A stretch of DNA of 64,000 bases from Mycobacterium lehmannii (GCF_002245535.1 NZ_NKCN01000013.1:95747-159746), one strand, 5' to 3'; numbered from the stretch's first letter, positions 29,505 through 38,435 are shown. Notes: generated from the letters alone by a model not told the origin. A program made the numbers and translations.

Positions 29505-30601
29505 GAGGGCGGTCCCGCGGTGCGGCCCCGGACCAGCTCGGTGTCGAGGACTTCCACGACCGGCAGACCCGATCGTGGCGGGTGGTGCAGCAGCCGTCCC
29601 GCCCGGCGACCCTTCTCGATGCTGGGCTGTGCGACCGTGGCCAGACCGCGCCGCAGCGCCTCGGGCACTCCGTCGAATCCGGTGACCGTCATCTCGCCGG
29701 GAACGTAGATGCCCCGCGCCCGTAGGTAATCCATCGCCGACAGGGCCAGTACGTCCGCAGTGCACATCAACGCGGTGAGCCGGGGATTGGCTGCCAAGGC
29801 GACTGCCGCGGCCGCCCCGCCCGACGTCGGCAGGTGCTCGTAGCTCTCCACCACGGTCAGCGATTCGGGGTCGAGCCCGGCTGCAGTCATCGCGTCACGA
29901 ACCCCTGCGATGCGTTCGCGCTGTACGTGAAAGTGCGGAGTCTGCAGTCGTTGGGGGTCGGCCACCGTGGGCCCTGCCCCGCCCTTCGGCCGATCCCGGC
30001 CCAGCCGCATCGTCAGCAGGCCGATTTCCCGATGACCCAGCTGCACAACGTGTTCGGCGAGTTGGCACATGGCGCCACGGTCGTCGATGGACACGCGCGA
30101 GGCACCGGGCACGTCCTTGGGCTGGTCGATCACCACCATCGGCAGGTGCCGCTGCTGGACGGTCGCGAGATACGGGTCGTCGTCGGAGGCCGAATAGACG
30201 GCGAAACCGTCCACCCCGGCGGCGAGGATCGCCGCCGTCCCGTCGCTGACGCTGCGGTTGGGGCCGATCGCGACGAGCAGCAGTCCCTGCCCGGCCTCTT
30301 CACACGACTCGGCCAAGCCGGCCACGAAGTCGAGTGCGGCTGGATCGCTGAAGGAATAGTTGAGCGGTTCGGTGATCATCAGACCGACCGCACCGGCCTT
30401 GCGGGTGCGCAGCGAACGCGCCACCGGGTCGGGGCCGGGGTATCCCAGCCGCTTCGCGGTGGCCAGTACGCGATCGCGGAGTTCGGCCGACAACTGGTCC
30501 GGCCGGTTGTAGGCGTTGGAGATCGTGGTGCGGGAGACCTTCAGTTCGGCGGCCAGAGAAGCCAGCGTGGCACGCCGTCGCGGCGTGGGACTCCTCGGCA
30601 T
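29501..30601 (-). CDS. LacI/GalR-family regulator
   Basis: A 366-residue LacI-type repressor in the position of Rv3575c. It has the N-terminal HTH with hinge (ATLASLAAELKVSRTTISNA, then YNRPDQLSAELRDRVLATAK) and a periplasmic-binding-like effector domain (DGFAVYSASDDDPYL, VIDQPKDVPG, TGFDGVPEALRRGL). The ligand is probably a sugar or nucleoside but is unknown. The ATG at 30601 is chosen because upstream in-frame sequence is antisense to the next gene and lacks family features. The operator target was not identified. Confidence 0.88.
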   Translation of the reverse strand: MPRSPTPRRRATLASLAAELKVSRTTISNAYNRPDQLSAELRDRVLATAKRLGYPGPDPVARSLRTRKAGAVGLMITEPLNYSFSDPAALDFVAGLAESCEEAGQGLLLVAIGPNRSVSDGTAAILAAGVDGFAVYSASDDDPYLATVQQRHLPMVVIDQPKDVPGASRVSIDDRGAMCQLAEHVVQLGHREIGLLTMRLGRDRPKGGAGPTVADPQRLQTPHFHVQRERIAGVRDAMTAAGLDPESLTVVESYEHLPTSGGAAAAVALAANPRLTALMCTADVLALSAMDYLRARGIYVPGEMTVTGFDGVPEALRRGLATVAQPSIEKGRRAGRLLHHPPRSGLPVVEVLDTELVRGRTAGPPS

Positions 30602-30633
30602 GCTCCGTGAGGGTAGCCGACCACGCCTCGAGC

Positions 30634-31500
30634 TCAGGTGACCAGCACCTGATCGGCGGTTCGTCGCAGCCCGCGCTGCCCGGCCCACACCACCGCCCAG
30701 ACGCTGCACGCGACCGTCACGATCACGAAGCTGGGCGGCGCGTTGAACATCGCCGAGAGCCCGAGACCCACCCACACCGCTGCGAGGCTGAACGCCGTGG
30801 ACAGGGCGATCGCCTTGCCCGGTCGCGGTGTCAGCATGATCGCCGCCGCAGCGGGACTGACCACGAGCGCGAACAGCAGCAGCGTGCCGACTGCCTGCAC
30901 GGCCATCGTCACCGCCAGGCCGAGCAGCGCCATGAACGCCACCGAAAGCGCGCGCACCGGCACTCCCCTGGCGTCGGCCACCTGGGCGTTGACGGACGTG
31001 AACAGCAGCGGCCGGTAGATCAGCGCGATGCACACCCCCAGCACCGCGACCAGCACCGCGAACGTGATGATCTGCTGCCGCGAGATCGCCAGCAGGTTGC
31101 CGAACAGGACGTTGGTCAGCGTGCTCGAACTCTTGGTCGCCAGCGAGTTGAAGAACAACCCGAGACCGGTCGCCATGGCCAGTACGGTCCCGGTGGCCAC
31201 CTCGCGGTCGGCCGCCCGGCGACCCAGCGCTCCGATCACCAGAGCGCCGCCGATGCAGAACACGCCGAGTCCCACCCCGACGGGGACGCCGACGAGTACC
31301 GCTCCCGTTGCGCCCGGCAGCCCGATGTGAGCGAGCGCGTGGGCGGCGAAGGCGGTGTTGCGCACGACGACGAAGTAACCGATCAGGCCGGCGGCCAAGG
31401 CGACGATCGTGCCGCCGATCAGCGCGTTGCGCATGAAGGACGACGTGAGGATCGGCCACCAATTGTCTTGGTAGCCAAGCGCGACGATGGTCGTGTTCAT
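30634..31500 (-). CDS. znuB: Zinc/manganese-type ABC transporter permease (ZnuB-like)
   Basis: A 288-residue permease of the ABC-3 (ZnuB/MntB) family with about eight membrane spans. Hallmarks are the early HALAHIGLPGA segment, GNLLAISRQQ, and the late GTLLLFALVVSPAAAA coupling region. Imports Zn(II) or Mn(II) with the adjacent ATPase and binding protein. The ATG at 31500 overlaps the ATPase stop (TGATG); a GTG one codon earlier (31503) is also possible. It is the third gene of a three-gene importer operon. Confidence 0.86.
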   Translation of the reverse strand: MNTTIVALGYQDNWWPILTSSFMRNALIGGTIVALAAGLIGYFVVVRNTAFAAHALAHIGLPGATGAVLVGVPVGVGLGVFCIGGALVIGALGRRAADREVATGTVLAMATGLGLFFNSLATKSSSTLTNVLFGNLLAISRQQIITFAVLVAVLGVCIALIYRPLLFTSVNAQVADARGVPVRALSVAFMALLGLAVTMAVQAVGTLLLFALVVSPAAAAIMLTPRPGKAIALSTAFSLAAVWVGLGLSAMFNAPPSFVIVTVACSVWAVVWAGQRGLRRTADQVLVT

Positions 31501-32303
31501 CACGGCCTCCGCACGTAGAGATCGCCCTGCGGCGTATGCACGACTTCGACTCGGGTGCCGTAGAGGTGGCTCAGCAGTGTCTCGTCGACGGGGCCGTCGA
31601 AGGTGTCGAAGTGCGCGTGTCCGTCGAGTAGGTAGATGGCGCTGGTCAACACGCCCAACAGTGGGTTGAGGTCATGTGCGACGACCAGGATCGTCACGCC
31701 GAACTCCTTGCTGATCCGCTCGAGCACGGCGACGATCTCGCGCTGGCTGCGTAGATCGAGTGCGGCCAACGGCTCGTCGAGGATCAACATGCGGGGCTTG
31801 GCGACCAGCGCCTCGGCCAGCGCGACCCGCTGGCGCTGGCCGCCCGAGAGTTGGGAGAGCCGTTTGTCCGCCACCGCGGTCGCATCGACGGCGGCGAGCA
31901 CCTCGTCCACGCGACGGTTGTCTGCACGACTCGGCCACCCGAAACCCCACCGGTGCCCGACGAGGCCGAGCATCACGGCGTCGCGCGCCCGGATCGCCTC
32001 GCCGGAGGCCGACGCGTAGTTCTGCGGGACGTAACCGATCGACTTGTTGAGCGCACCGGCCGGTTGGCCGAAAACGCGGACGTGTCCGGACGCCGGCGGC
32101 ACCAGGCCGAGCACGATCTGCAGCAGCGTCGTCTTTCCGGCGCCGTTCGACCCGATGACGGCCACGATGCCGCCTGCGGGGACCTCGAACGTCGCCTCCG
32201 ACCAGATCAGCCGCCCGCCGCGCGCCGCGCTGACGTCCTCAAAGGTCAGCGCCGTCTGCTCGACGACCGATTCCGCCTCAGGTTCGGAACTAGGTGGCGA
32301 CAC
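31500..32303 (-). CDS. znuC: Metal ABC transporter ATPase (ZnuC-like)
   Basis: A 267-residue ABC ATPase. Walker A is GSNGAGKTT (about 51-59), the Q-loop is GYVPQNYA, the signature is LSGGQRQRVALAEAL, Walker B is MLILDEPLAALD and the switch histidine is in VVAHDLNP. It is the right size and gene order for a ZnuC-type partner. The GTG at 32303 overlaps the end of the binding-protein gene by 14 bases, and the first 20 residues are a poorly conserved acidic tail. It powers import through the permease encoded just downstream. Confidence 0.87.
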   Translation of the reverse strand: MSPPSSEPEAESVVEQTALTFEDVSAARGGRLIWSEATFEVPAGGIVAVIGSNGAGKTTLLQIVLGLVPPASGHVRVFGQPAGALNKSIGYVPQNYASASGEAIRARDAVMLGLVGHRWGFGWPSRADNRRVDEVLAAVDATAVADKRLSQLSGGQRQRVALAEALVAKPRMLILDEPLAALDLRSQREIVAVLERISKEFGVTILVVAHDLNPLLGVLTSAIYLLDGHAHFDTFDGPVDETLLSHLYGTRVEVVHTPQGDLYVRRP

Positions 32304-33219
32304 CGAGCGCCTCGCCGAGTGCGATCAACTGGTCGATCTGCCAGCTCTGGAACGAATCGGCGTCCGGGGGCAGCGTCTCGGTGATCTCGACCACCGGAAC
32401 CCCCGACTGTTCGGCCGCTGCCCGAAGCTGTTGCGGGACAGAGCCTTCGGTCTGCACGTTGTAGATCAGGACGTCAACGCCGCGATCGGACAGCAGTTGT
32501 AAGAAGGCGTCGAGGTCGGCCGGGGACGGTTCGGAGTCGTTGGACGACGCGACCTGATAGCCGCGCGGGGTGCGGTTGGCCAGACCGAGCGCCGCACCCA
32601 TGTCATCGAATGACGTCTCGGTCGCCGCATAGCTCTTGCCGGACGCTTTGGCCCTCAGGGAATCAATGAGCTCATGGTACGGCTTGAGGTTGTCCGCGAG
32701 CGCGATGCGACGTTCGTCGAAGTAGCCCGCCGCCTCCGGTGCGAGTTGACGCAGTCGCGCGGTGACCGCGTCGGCCAGCGCCGTCACCGCGGCGGGGTCG
32801 TACCAGGCATGGGGGTTGGCCCCGTCTTCGTGGTCGACGGCCATCGCCTCCACGACCGGCGCTTCAGGGGCCGTGCTGGCGGCGAGCTTGACCGCCCACT
32901 CGTCGTAGTGACCACCGTTGAGGACTACGAGCTGCGCGCCGTCGAACTTCGCCGCATCCGACGGTGCGGGCTCGAAGTCATGGGGGTCGGCCGCCGAGCC
33001 GGCCAGCACCGTGGAGACCTCCGCGCAGGCACCGCCCAACTGGGAGACGATGTCACCCCACTGATCCACGCTGACGACCACGTCGACCGGCCGGACCGGA
33101 CAGGGAGCGGTACTCGTCTCCTGGGCCGCCTCGTCACCGCCGGCGCACGCCGCCACAGCGAACGGCGCGGCCAGCACCGCACTGGCGAGGATCGTGCGGA
33201 CAATGCGGGGGGTGATCAC
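32290..33219 (-). CDS. znuA: Metal-binding lipoprotein of a ZnuA/TroA-type importer
   Basis: A 309-residue lipoprotein with a signal peptide ending in a VAAC lipobox and a TroA/ZnuA binding domain. Likely metal ligands are His in DPHDFEP, His in NPHAWYDP and a later acidic residue; GGHYDEW and DHEDG add further ligands. The GTG at 33219 is preferred because a metal-operator-like palindrome lies just upstream (33226-33238). An in-frame ATG at 33243 would put that palindrome inside the coding region. The metal could be Zn or Mn. It is divergent from bluB. Confidence 0.82.
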   Translation of the reverse strand: MITPRIVRTILASAVLAAPFAVAACAGGDEAAQETSTAPCPVRPVDVVVSVDQWGDIVSQLGGACAEVSTVLAGSAADPHDFEPAPSDAAKFDGAQLVVLNGGHYDEWAVKLAASTAPEAPVVEAMAVDHEDGANPHAWYDPAAVTALADAVTARLRQLAPEAAGYFDERRIALADNLKPYHELIDSLRAKASGKSYAATETSFDDMGAALGLANRTPRGYQVASSNDSEPSPADLDAFLQLLSDRGVDVLIYNVQTEGSVPQQLRAAAEQSGVPVVEITETLPPDADSFQSWQIDQLIALGEALGVAT

Positions 33220-33225
33220 AGCGAT

Positions 33226-33238
33226 AACGATAACCGTT
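33226..33238. promoter_or_regulatory. Candidate metal-responsive operator (Zur/MntR-like)
   Basis: AACG-ATAAC-CGTT is an inverted repeat within GATAACGATAACCG, in the gap between znuA (33219) and bluB (33275). It resembles actinobacterial Fur-family boxes and would suit metal repression of the importer. The identity of the regulator is inferred. Confidence 0.5.
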
Positions 33239-33274
33239 TCCATTAGTGGGCGCTGCACGGACTAAGCTGGCCGC

Positions 33275-33946
33275 GTGAACCAGCACGCGTTCGACGTCGA
33301 AGAACGCCGCGCGGTTTATCGGGTGATCGCCGAACGCCGCGACATGCGCCGGTTCCTGCCCGGCACGCAGATACCCGAAGACGTGTTGGTGCGGCTGCTG
33401 CAGGCCGCGCACGCCGCACCGAGCGTCGGCTTGATGCAGCCATGGCGATTCGTCCGGATCACCGACGACCGGCTGCGGGCACGCATCCACGACCTCGTCG
33501 ATGAGGAGCGCGTGCGGACCGCCGAGGCGTTGGGGCCACGTGGCGAGGAGTTCCTGGCTCTCAAGGTCGAAGGGATCCTGGAGTGCGCCGAACTCCTCGT
33601 CGTCGCGCTGGGCGAAGGCAGACACGAGCATGTGTTCGGGCGTCGCACCCTTCCACACATGGACCTGGCCTCGGTCTCCTGCGCGATACAGAACCTGTGG
33701 CTCGCGGCGCGCGCAGAGGGGCTCGGCATGGGTTGGGTGTCGATCTTCGAACCGGACAGCCTCGCCGAGTTGCTCTACATGCCGAACGGCGCTGAGCCCG
33801 TAGCGATCCTGTGCCTTGGCCCGGTCCCCGAGTTTCCGGACCGTCCCCAGCTCGAGATCGACGAATGGACGACTGGACGTCCGTTGACCGAGTTCGTCGC
33901 CGAAAACCGGTGGCCATCATCGACATCCGCGGAGTTACCGACATGA
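33275..33946 (+). CDS. bluB: BluB, 5,6-dimethylbenzimidazole synthase
   Basis: A 223-residue nitroreductase-fold flavoprotein with BluB features: ERRDMRRF (about 20-27), HAAPSVGLMQPWRFV (about 48-62), LKVEGILE and GLGMGWVSIFEP (about 149-160). BluB fragments FMNH2 with O2 to give the lower ligand of cobalamin. The GTG at 33275 starts 56 bases from the divergent znuA start. Its stop overlaps the next ATG (ATGA). Its proximity to the cobalamin-riboswitch operon supports the B12 assignment over a generic nitroreductase. Confidence 0.87.
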   Translation: MNQHAFDVEERRAVYRVIAERRDMRRFLPGTQIPEDVLVRLLQAAHAAPSVGLMQPWRFVRITDDRLRARIHDLVDEERVRTAEALGPRGEEFLALKVEGILECAELLVVALGEGRHEHVFGRRTLPHMDLASVSCAIQNLWLAARAEGLGMGWVSIFEPDSLAELLYMPNGAEPVAILCLGPVPEFPDRPQLEIDEWTTGRPLTEFVAENRWPSSTSAELPT

Positions 33947-34701
33947 GAACCGTCGACATGAATGCCGACCTCGGTGAGGGCTTCGGGGTCTGGCGCCTCG
34001 GCGACGACGATGCCATGCTCGACATCGTCACCAGCGCCAACGTCGCCTGCGGCTTCCACGCCGGCGACCCGGCACTGCTCTTGCGGGCATGCCGGGCGGC
34101 GGCCGAGCGCGACGTGCGGATCGGCGCGCAGGTGAGCTATCGCGATCTGCCCGGATTCGGCCGCCGGTTCATCGACGCGACACCCGAGGATCTCAAGGCC
34201 GACGTGATCTATCAGATCGGCGCGCTACAGGCGATCGCGCACGCCGCCGGATCCACCGTCACCTACGTCAAACCTCATGGGGCGCTGTACTTCTCGATCG
34301 TGACCAACAACGATCAGGCCCGAGCGGTCGCAGAGGCCGTGCACGACGTCGATCCCGCCCTTCCGGTGCTCGGGCTCACCGGCTCGGCGTTCTTCCGCGA
34401 GGCCGAACAGCTCGGATTACGCACGGTGCCCGAGGCGTTCGCCGACAGGGCCTATCGTCCCGACGGCCGGTTGGTGGACCGACGCCAGCGCGGTGCCGTC
34501 CTGCACGACACCGACGTCATCGCCGACCGGATCGCGTCGATGGTGTCGGACGGGCGCGTCGACGCGGTCGACGGCTCGACGATTCCGATCACCGTCGATT
34601 CGATTTGCGTGCACGGTGATTCACCGGGCGCCGTGCAGATCGCGACGGCGGTACGCGACAGGCTGTTGGCCGAGGGCATAAAGATCGCCCCCTTCACCTG
34701 A
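33943..34701 (+). CDS. pxpA: PxpA-like 5-oxoprolinase subunit A (LamB/YcsF family)
   Basis: A 252-residue LamB/YcsF protein. It has MNADLGEGFG (about 6-15), SANVACGFHAGDP (about 30-42), GFGRRF, and YVKPHGALY (about 103-111). In other bacteria PxpA works with PxpB and PxpC to hydrolyse 5-oxoproline with ATP. No pxpB or pxpC is in this window, so the partners are elsewhere or the role differs. The ATG at 33943 overlaps the bluB stop (ATGA), coupling it to bluB. It ends one base before the stop region of the convergent FhuF-like gene. Confidence 0.87.
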   Translation: MRTVDMNADLGEGFGVWRLGDDDAMLDIVTSANVACGFHAGDPALLLRACRAAAERDVRIGAQVSYRDLPGFGRRFIDATPEDLKADVIYQIGALQAIAHAAGSTVTYVKPHGALYFSIVTNNDQARAVAEAVHDVDPALPVLGLTGSAFFREAEQLGLRTVPEAFADRAYRPDGRLVDRRQRGAVLHDTDVIADRIASMVSDGRVDAVDGSTIPITVDSICVHGDSPGAVQIATAVRDRLLAEGIKIAPFT

Positions 34702-34702
34702 T

Positions 34703-35353
34703 TCAGCGCAACGCACAGTCTCCGCACTTCGATCCGTCGCTCACGCGATAGTACAGACAGCAGCTTCGACGACGAAAAGCCAAGTTGTGTTTGACCGTTC
34801 CGGTTCCGGTGAGCTTGCCGGTCTCCAGCAGAGACCGCGCCAGGGCGGTCGCGGAACCGCGTAGCTGCGGTCGCACCGAGTAGAGCGCTCGGGTCGCGGC
34901 CACCAACGCCGAGGCGATGTTGCCGTAGAGCAGGCCCGGTGCGACCTTGACACGCAACCCGTCGGCCAACCGCTCCAGGTGCTCCTCGACGACGATGCGG
35001 TACAGCGTGGCCGACGGGTCTCCGACGAGCTGATCACCTTCGGGGACAGAAACTCTCAGTGCTGGGCTGTCCTCCGCACGCTGCAGGCTCGTGAGGTCGG
35101 GGACCACACCGTATGCGACGGCGCACGCGAGCACCGGCGACCACAGCCTCGACGCGTGGCTCAACTGCACCGCCGACGCACTGATGCGAAGGTCGCGGGT
35201 GCGGTAGCGCGTAGCCGTCGCCAAGATCAGGTCCTGGTATCCCTCGGTGTAGCACGCGTTCACCGGCCGCCAACCCGCTTCGGCGCTCCCCTGGGCGATG
35301 GCGAAGAACCCTCCGAAGCGCGCGATCTCGGTGAGTTGAGCATCGATCCTCAC
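34703..35353 (-). CDS. FhuF-like [2Fe-2S] protein, candidate siderophore or corrinoid reductase
   Basis: A 216-residue protein whose C-terminus carries RRRSCCLYYRVSDGSKCGDC (residues about 192-212): the CC-x10-C-x2-C pattern of FhuF-type [2Fe-2S] ferric reductases. The N-terminal part (VNACYTEGYQDLI, SAVQLSHASRLWSPVLAC) fits that family. The GTG at 35353 overlaps the stop of the preceding ATPase (GTGA); GTG 35362 is an alternative. It is the last gene of the riboswitch-led importer operon, so reduction of an imported cobalt corrinoid is possible, though iron-siderophore reduction is the established family role. Confidence 0.78.
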   Translation of the reverse strand: MRIDAQLTEIARFGGFFAIAQGSAEAGWRPVNACYTEGYQDLILATATRYRTRDLRISASAVQLSHASRLWSPVLACAVAYGVVPDLTSLQRAEDSPALRVSVPEGDQLVGDPSATLYRIVVEEHLERLADGLRVKVAPGLLYGNIASALVAATRALYSVRPQLRGSATALARSLLETGKLTGTGTVKHNLAFRRRSCCLYYRVSDGSKCGDCALR

Positions 35354-36132
35354 CGGGTCCACTCCTTGGGTGTCACGTCGACCCGGATTCGATCGGTGCC
35401 CGCATCGAGGCCGACCCTGGCTGCGACACCGTAGACCTCGGCGAGCATGTCCTCGGTCAGGACCTGTGCGGGAGTGCCGATCGACACCACGCGGCCGGTA
35501 TCGAGAACGCAGACCCGGTCGCAGTATGCCGCAGCGAGATTGAGATCGTGCAAGGCCGCGACGACGGTGGCGCCGGTGGTCCGTAGCAGGTGCAGGGCAT
35601 CGTGCTGGTGGCGCAGATCCAGGTGGTTGGTCGGCTCGTCCAACACGATCGTGTCGGTGCTCTGTGTCAGCGCACGAGCGATCATCACGCGCTGCTTCTG
35701 ACCGCCCGAGAGCCGGTCGAACGGCTCGTTCGCCAGACCGGATACATCCACCGATTCGAGCGCCTCGGCGATGATGCGGCGATCGTCGGCGTTGTCGCCG
35801 TCGAACGCGCGCTTGTACGGGGTCCGGCCCATCGCGACCACGTCGAACACCGTGAGCGCGAAATCGCCCGGCGCGTCCTGCAACACGGCCGCAATGCGGC
35901 GCGCCGCGCGCTTGGCCGGCATCTGCCAGACGTCTTCGCCGCCAACCAGCACGCGCCCCGATGTCGGCCGCTGAGCACGGTAGAGAGTGCGCAACAGCGT
36001 GGTCTTACCGGCGCCGTTGGGTCCGACGACGGCCACCATCTCGCCGCGCTCCACCCGCATGGACACGTTGCGGACCAACGTCTTTCGCCCCTTCGTCACC
36101 GTCACTTCGTCGATGAGGACTCCGCCAGTCAC
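35350..36132 (-). CDS. btuD: BtuD-like ABC transporter ATPase
   Basis: A 260-residue ATPase of the FecE/BtuD group. Walker A is GPNGAGKTT (about 34-42), the Q-loop is AAVLQDAPGDF, the signature is LSGGQKQRVMIARAL, Walker B is TIVLDEPTNHLD and the H-loop is VAALHDLNLA. The GTG at 36132 overlaps the permease stop (GTGA); upstream in-frame sequence is not ABC-like. It belongs with the binding protein and permease under the cobalamin riboswitch. Sequence alone does not separate B12 from siderophore transport; the riboswitch favours B12. Confidence 0.87.
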   Translation of the reverse strand: MTGGVLIDEVTVTKGRKTLVRNVSMRVERGEMVAVVGPNGAGKTTLLRTLYRAQRPTSGRVLVGGEDVWQMPAKRAARRIAAVLQDAPGDFALTVFDVVAMGRTPYKRAFDGDNADDRRIIAEALESVDVSGLANEPFDRLSGGQKQRVMIARALTQSTDTIVLDEPTNHLDLRHQHDALHLLRTTGATVVAALHDLNLAAAYCDRVCVLDTGRVVSIGTPAQVLTEDMLAEVYGVAARVGLDAGTDRIRVDVTPKEWTR

Positions 36133-37198
36133 GCCGACACCTTGCGCCGCATCAGCCACAGAAAGTACGGGCCGCCGACGAGGGCGGTCAGGACGCCGAC
36201 GGGCAGTTCCTCCGGTGCCGCGACGGTTCGCGCGGCGATGTCGCACACGATGAGGAACGAGGCCCCGAGCAGCGCGGCCGCCGGCAAGGCGCGACGGTGG
36301 TCGGCGCCGACGAGCATCCGCACGATATGCGGCATGATCAAGCCGACGAAGCCGATCGCACCGCTGACCGCGACCATGGCACCCACCATCAACGCGACCA
36401 CGACGAACATCGCCCCGCGGAAGCGATGGACGTCCAAACCCAGTGCCGCAGCGGCCTCTTCACCGCTGTACAGCAGATTCAGCGGCCGGGTGACGGCGAG
36501 CAGCACCGCGATACCGACGGCAACGGCCACAGCCGGGATCCACAGCGTCGACCAGGTGGCACCACCGAGGCCGCCGAGCATCCAGCGCACCGCGGACTGG
36601 GCCTTGTGCGGGTCGTCCGAAGTGACGATCAGCAGACTGGCGACGGCCGACAGCACCTCCGCGACCGCGACACCGGCGAGTATCAGTCGCAGCGTCGTCA
36701 TCCGTCCGCCGGTACGAGCGAGAAAGTAGACGGCGAACAACGCGATCAACGCTCCGAGAACGCCGCCAGCGGCAGCACGAACAAGCCGAGCCCTGCGCCG
36801 GCCACCAGCACCGCGACCGCACCCACCGACGCACCCGACGACACACCCAAGAGCATCGGGTCGGCCAACGGGTTGCGCACGACGGCCTGCAGCACCATCC
36901 CGCAGCACGCCAGGCCGGCCCCGATGACCGCCGCCAGCGCAACACGGGGAAGCCGTGCGTCGAGCACGATCGAGGCACGCACCGGCGGCCATGTCGGGTC
37001 GACAAGCATCGGATTGAGCTGGTGGAGCAGGATCTGCCACACCTGCCCGGGCGGAAGGGCCACCGACCCGATGGTGACCCCTGCGGTCGCACACACCACA
37101 AGCAGCCCCGCGAGCATGGTCAGCACGAGGCCGTACGGAAGGCGTTGCGGACCCGGGGTCACGGACCGTGCCGGCTTGTCCAGGGCGGTTGTCGTCAT
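36129..37198 (-). pseudogene. btuC: BtuC/FecCD-type permease, split by a frameshift in this sequence
   Basis: The two halves of a FecCD permease lie in different frames. From ATG 37198 the frame encodes GVTIGSVALPPGQVWQILLH through ADPMLLGVSSGASVGA to LPLAAF, then reads SER and stops near 36746. The rest (GALIALFAVYFLARTGGRMT through GFVGLIMPHIVRML to the C-terminus at 36129) continues in another frame from about 36755. Adding one base at about 36756-36760 would restore one protein of about 356 residues, the usual length, so a single-base loss or sequencing error is likely. The ATG overlaps the binding-protein stop. Confidence 0.85.
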
Positions 37199-38172
37199 CC
37201 GGATGGCTCCGGATGCAACTGCTCAGCAAGGGATTTGGTCGCGCGCCCGACACGCACGCCTGCGGTGATCTCGGACAACGGCAACACCGCGAAGCGTTGG
37301 TCGCGGACGGCAGGTACCCGCTGCAGCAGCGGATTGTCCAGCAGAAACCGCTTCTTCTGCTCGACCGATTGGTTGCCGTAGTCGTAGATCAGGATGACCT
37401 CGGGCGCCCGTTCGGCGAACTGTTCGAACGAGACGTCGGCCCACACCTTCGGTACGTCGGCGAACAGGTTGCGCCCGCCCGCGGATTCGATGATCTGGTT
37501 GCCGATGCCCTGCCCGCCGGAGGTGAACACGGTGGTCTCACCGCTGTCGTAGACAGTCACCTCGACCGGTGCCAGGTCGCGCACGCGCCTGCGGGTGTCC
37601 TGCAGGCTCCGCTGCTGGCGTTCGACCACCCGCTCGGCTTGGTCGCTGACACCGAATATCCGCCCTATGGTGCGTATTTCGTCGTCCACCGCAGATAACG
37701 TCATCGGCTCAGAAGAGCAGTTCTCAGGGTTGAGGTGGGTGTCGATGCCGACATCGCGCAACCGCTCGCGTCCACGCCCCTCCTTCTCGTCGAACGCGCT
37801 TTCCCAACCGCCGTAGACAAAGTCGGGTTCGGCGGCGAGCAGTGTCTCGTACGACGGGTACTCCTCGGCGATCACCGGTACGGCCTCGTAGGCGTCGCGG
37901 TATTCGGGCAGCACCTGATCGTCGAGGAATGCGGTGCCCACCATGGACTTCTGAAGTTCCAGCGCCAACATCGTCTCGACCGAGTGCTGGTTCAAGGCCA
38001 CGGCCCGGCGCGGTGGGCGGTCGTAGGTCGTGGTGACGCCGCAGTTGGTGACGCTCACCGGGAATCCCGCCACGGCTTCGGCAGCGGTGGCGCCGGTCGG
38101 CGGGGTCGCCGTGCCGCACGCCGTGAGCAGCAGCGCCGAGATCACCGCCGCCGCAAGATGTCGACGCGCCAT
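37195..38172 (-). CDS. btuF: BtuF-like binding lipoprotein of a cobalamin/siderophore-type importer
   Basis: A 325-residue class III periplasmic binding protein with a signal peptide ending in a LLTAC lipobox (residues about 15-19). It has typical FecB/BtuF stretches: RAVALNQHSVETMLAL, AAEPDFVYGG, EQFAERAPEVILIYDYG and the C-terminal RVGRATKSLAEQL. The ATG at 38172 is downstream of a cobalamin riboswitch, so the likely ligand is cobalamin or another corrinoid. It is first of the btuF-btuC-btuD-fhuF-like operon. The stop overlaps the permease start (ATGA). Confidence 0.83.
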   Translation of the reverse strand: MARRHLAAAVISALLLTACGTATPPTGATAAEAVAGFPVSVTNCGVTTTYDRPPRRAVALNQHSVETMLALELQKSMVGTAFLDDQVLPEYRDAYEAVPVIAEEYPSYETLLAAEPDFVYGGWESAFDEKEGRGRERLRDVGIDTHLNPENCSSEPMTLSAVDDEIRTIGRIFGVSDQAERVVERQQRSLQDTRRRVRDLAPVEVTVYDSGETTVFTSGGQGIGNQIIESAGGRNLFADVPKVWADVSFEQFAERAPEVILIYDYGNQSVEQKKRFLLDNPLLQRVPAVRDQRFAVLPLSEITAGVRVGRATKSLAEQLHPEPSG

Positions 38173-38269
38173 ATGCCGTGCCTTCCGTCGTGCGCGGATG
38201 CCACGGGAAGCGCTCTCGGTACGCCGAGGTCAGCCTCACCGGGGAAATCCGCCCCAGCCTTATGAGGAG

Positions 38270-38400
38270 GCGACCGCGGTGAGTATCTGGCTCCCGGCTC
38301 GATCGCAAAGACCTCGCCGGTCACAGTGGCGGGACCGCGCCGGATTCACACCGGCTTCCTCGAGTCGCGATCGCCTGTCGGGCACGATCCTGCCACACGG
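38270..38400 (-). ncRNA. Cobalamin (adenosylcobalamin-type) riboswitch upstream of btuF
   Basis: Read on the minus strand, the leader contains conserved cobalamin riboswitch blocks in order: GGAAGCCGGTGTGAATCCGG (38340-38360), CCGCCACTGTGACCGG (38317-38332) and a downstream GAGCCGGGAGCCAGATACTC (38283-38302) corresponding to the late core and B12 box. It ends about 100 bases before the btuF start, leaving an expression platform in between. Ligand binding would lower expression of the importer. Confidence 0.9.
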
Positions 38401-38435
38401 CCGAAGAGTCGAGTGGCGCACTTACAGTTGGCGCT

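Noticed and set aside
29501..31462. A 653-residue open frame covering the LacI gene and upstream
   Set aside because: The N-terminal 287 residues are antisense to the ABC permease; the HTH begins right after ATG 30601.
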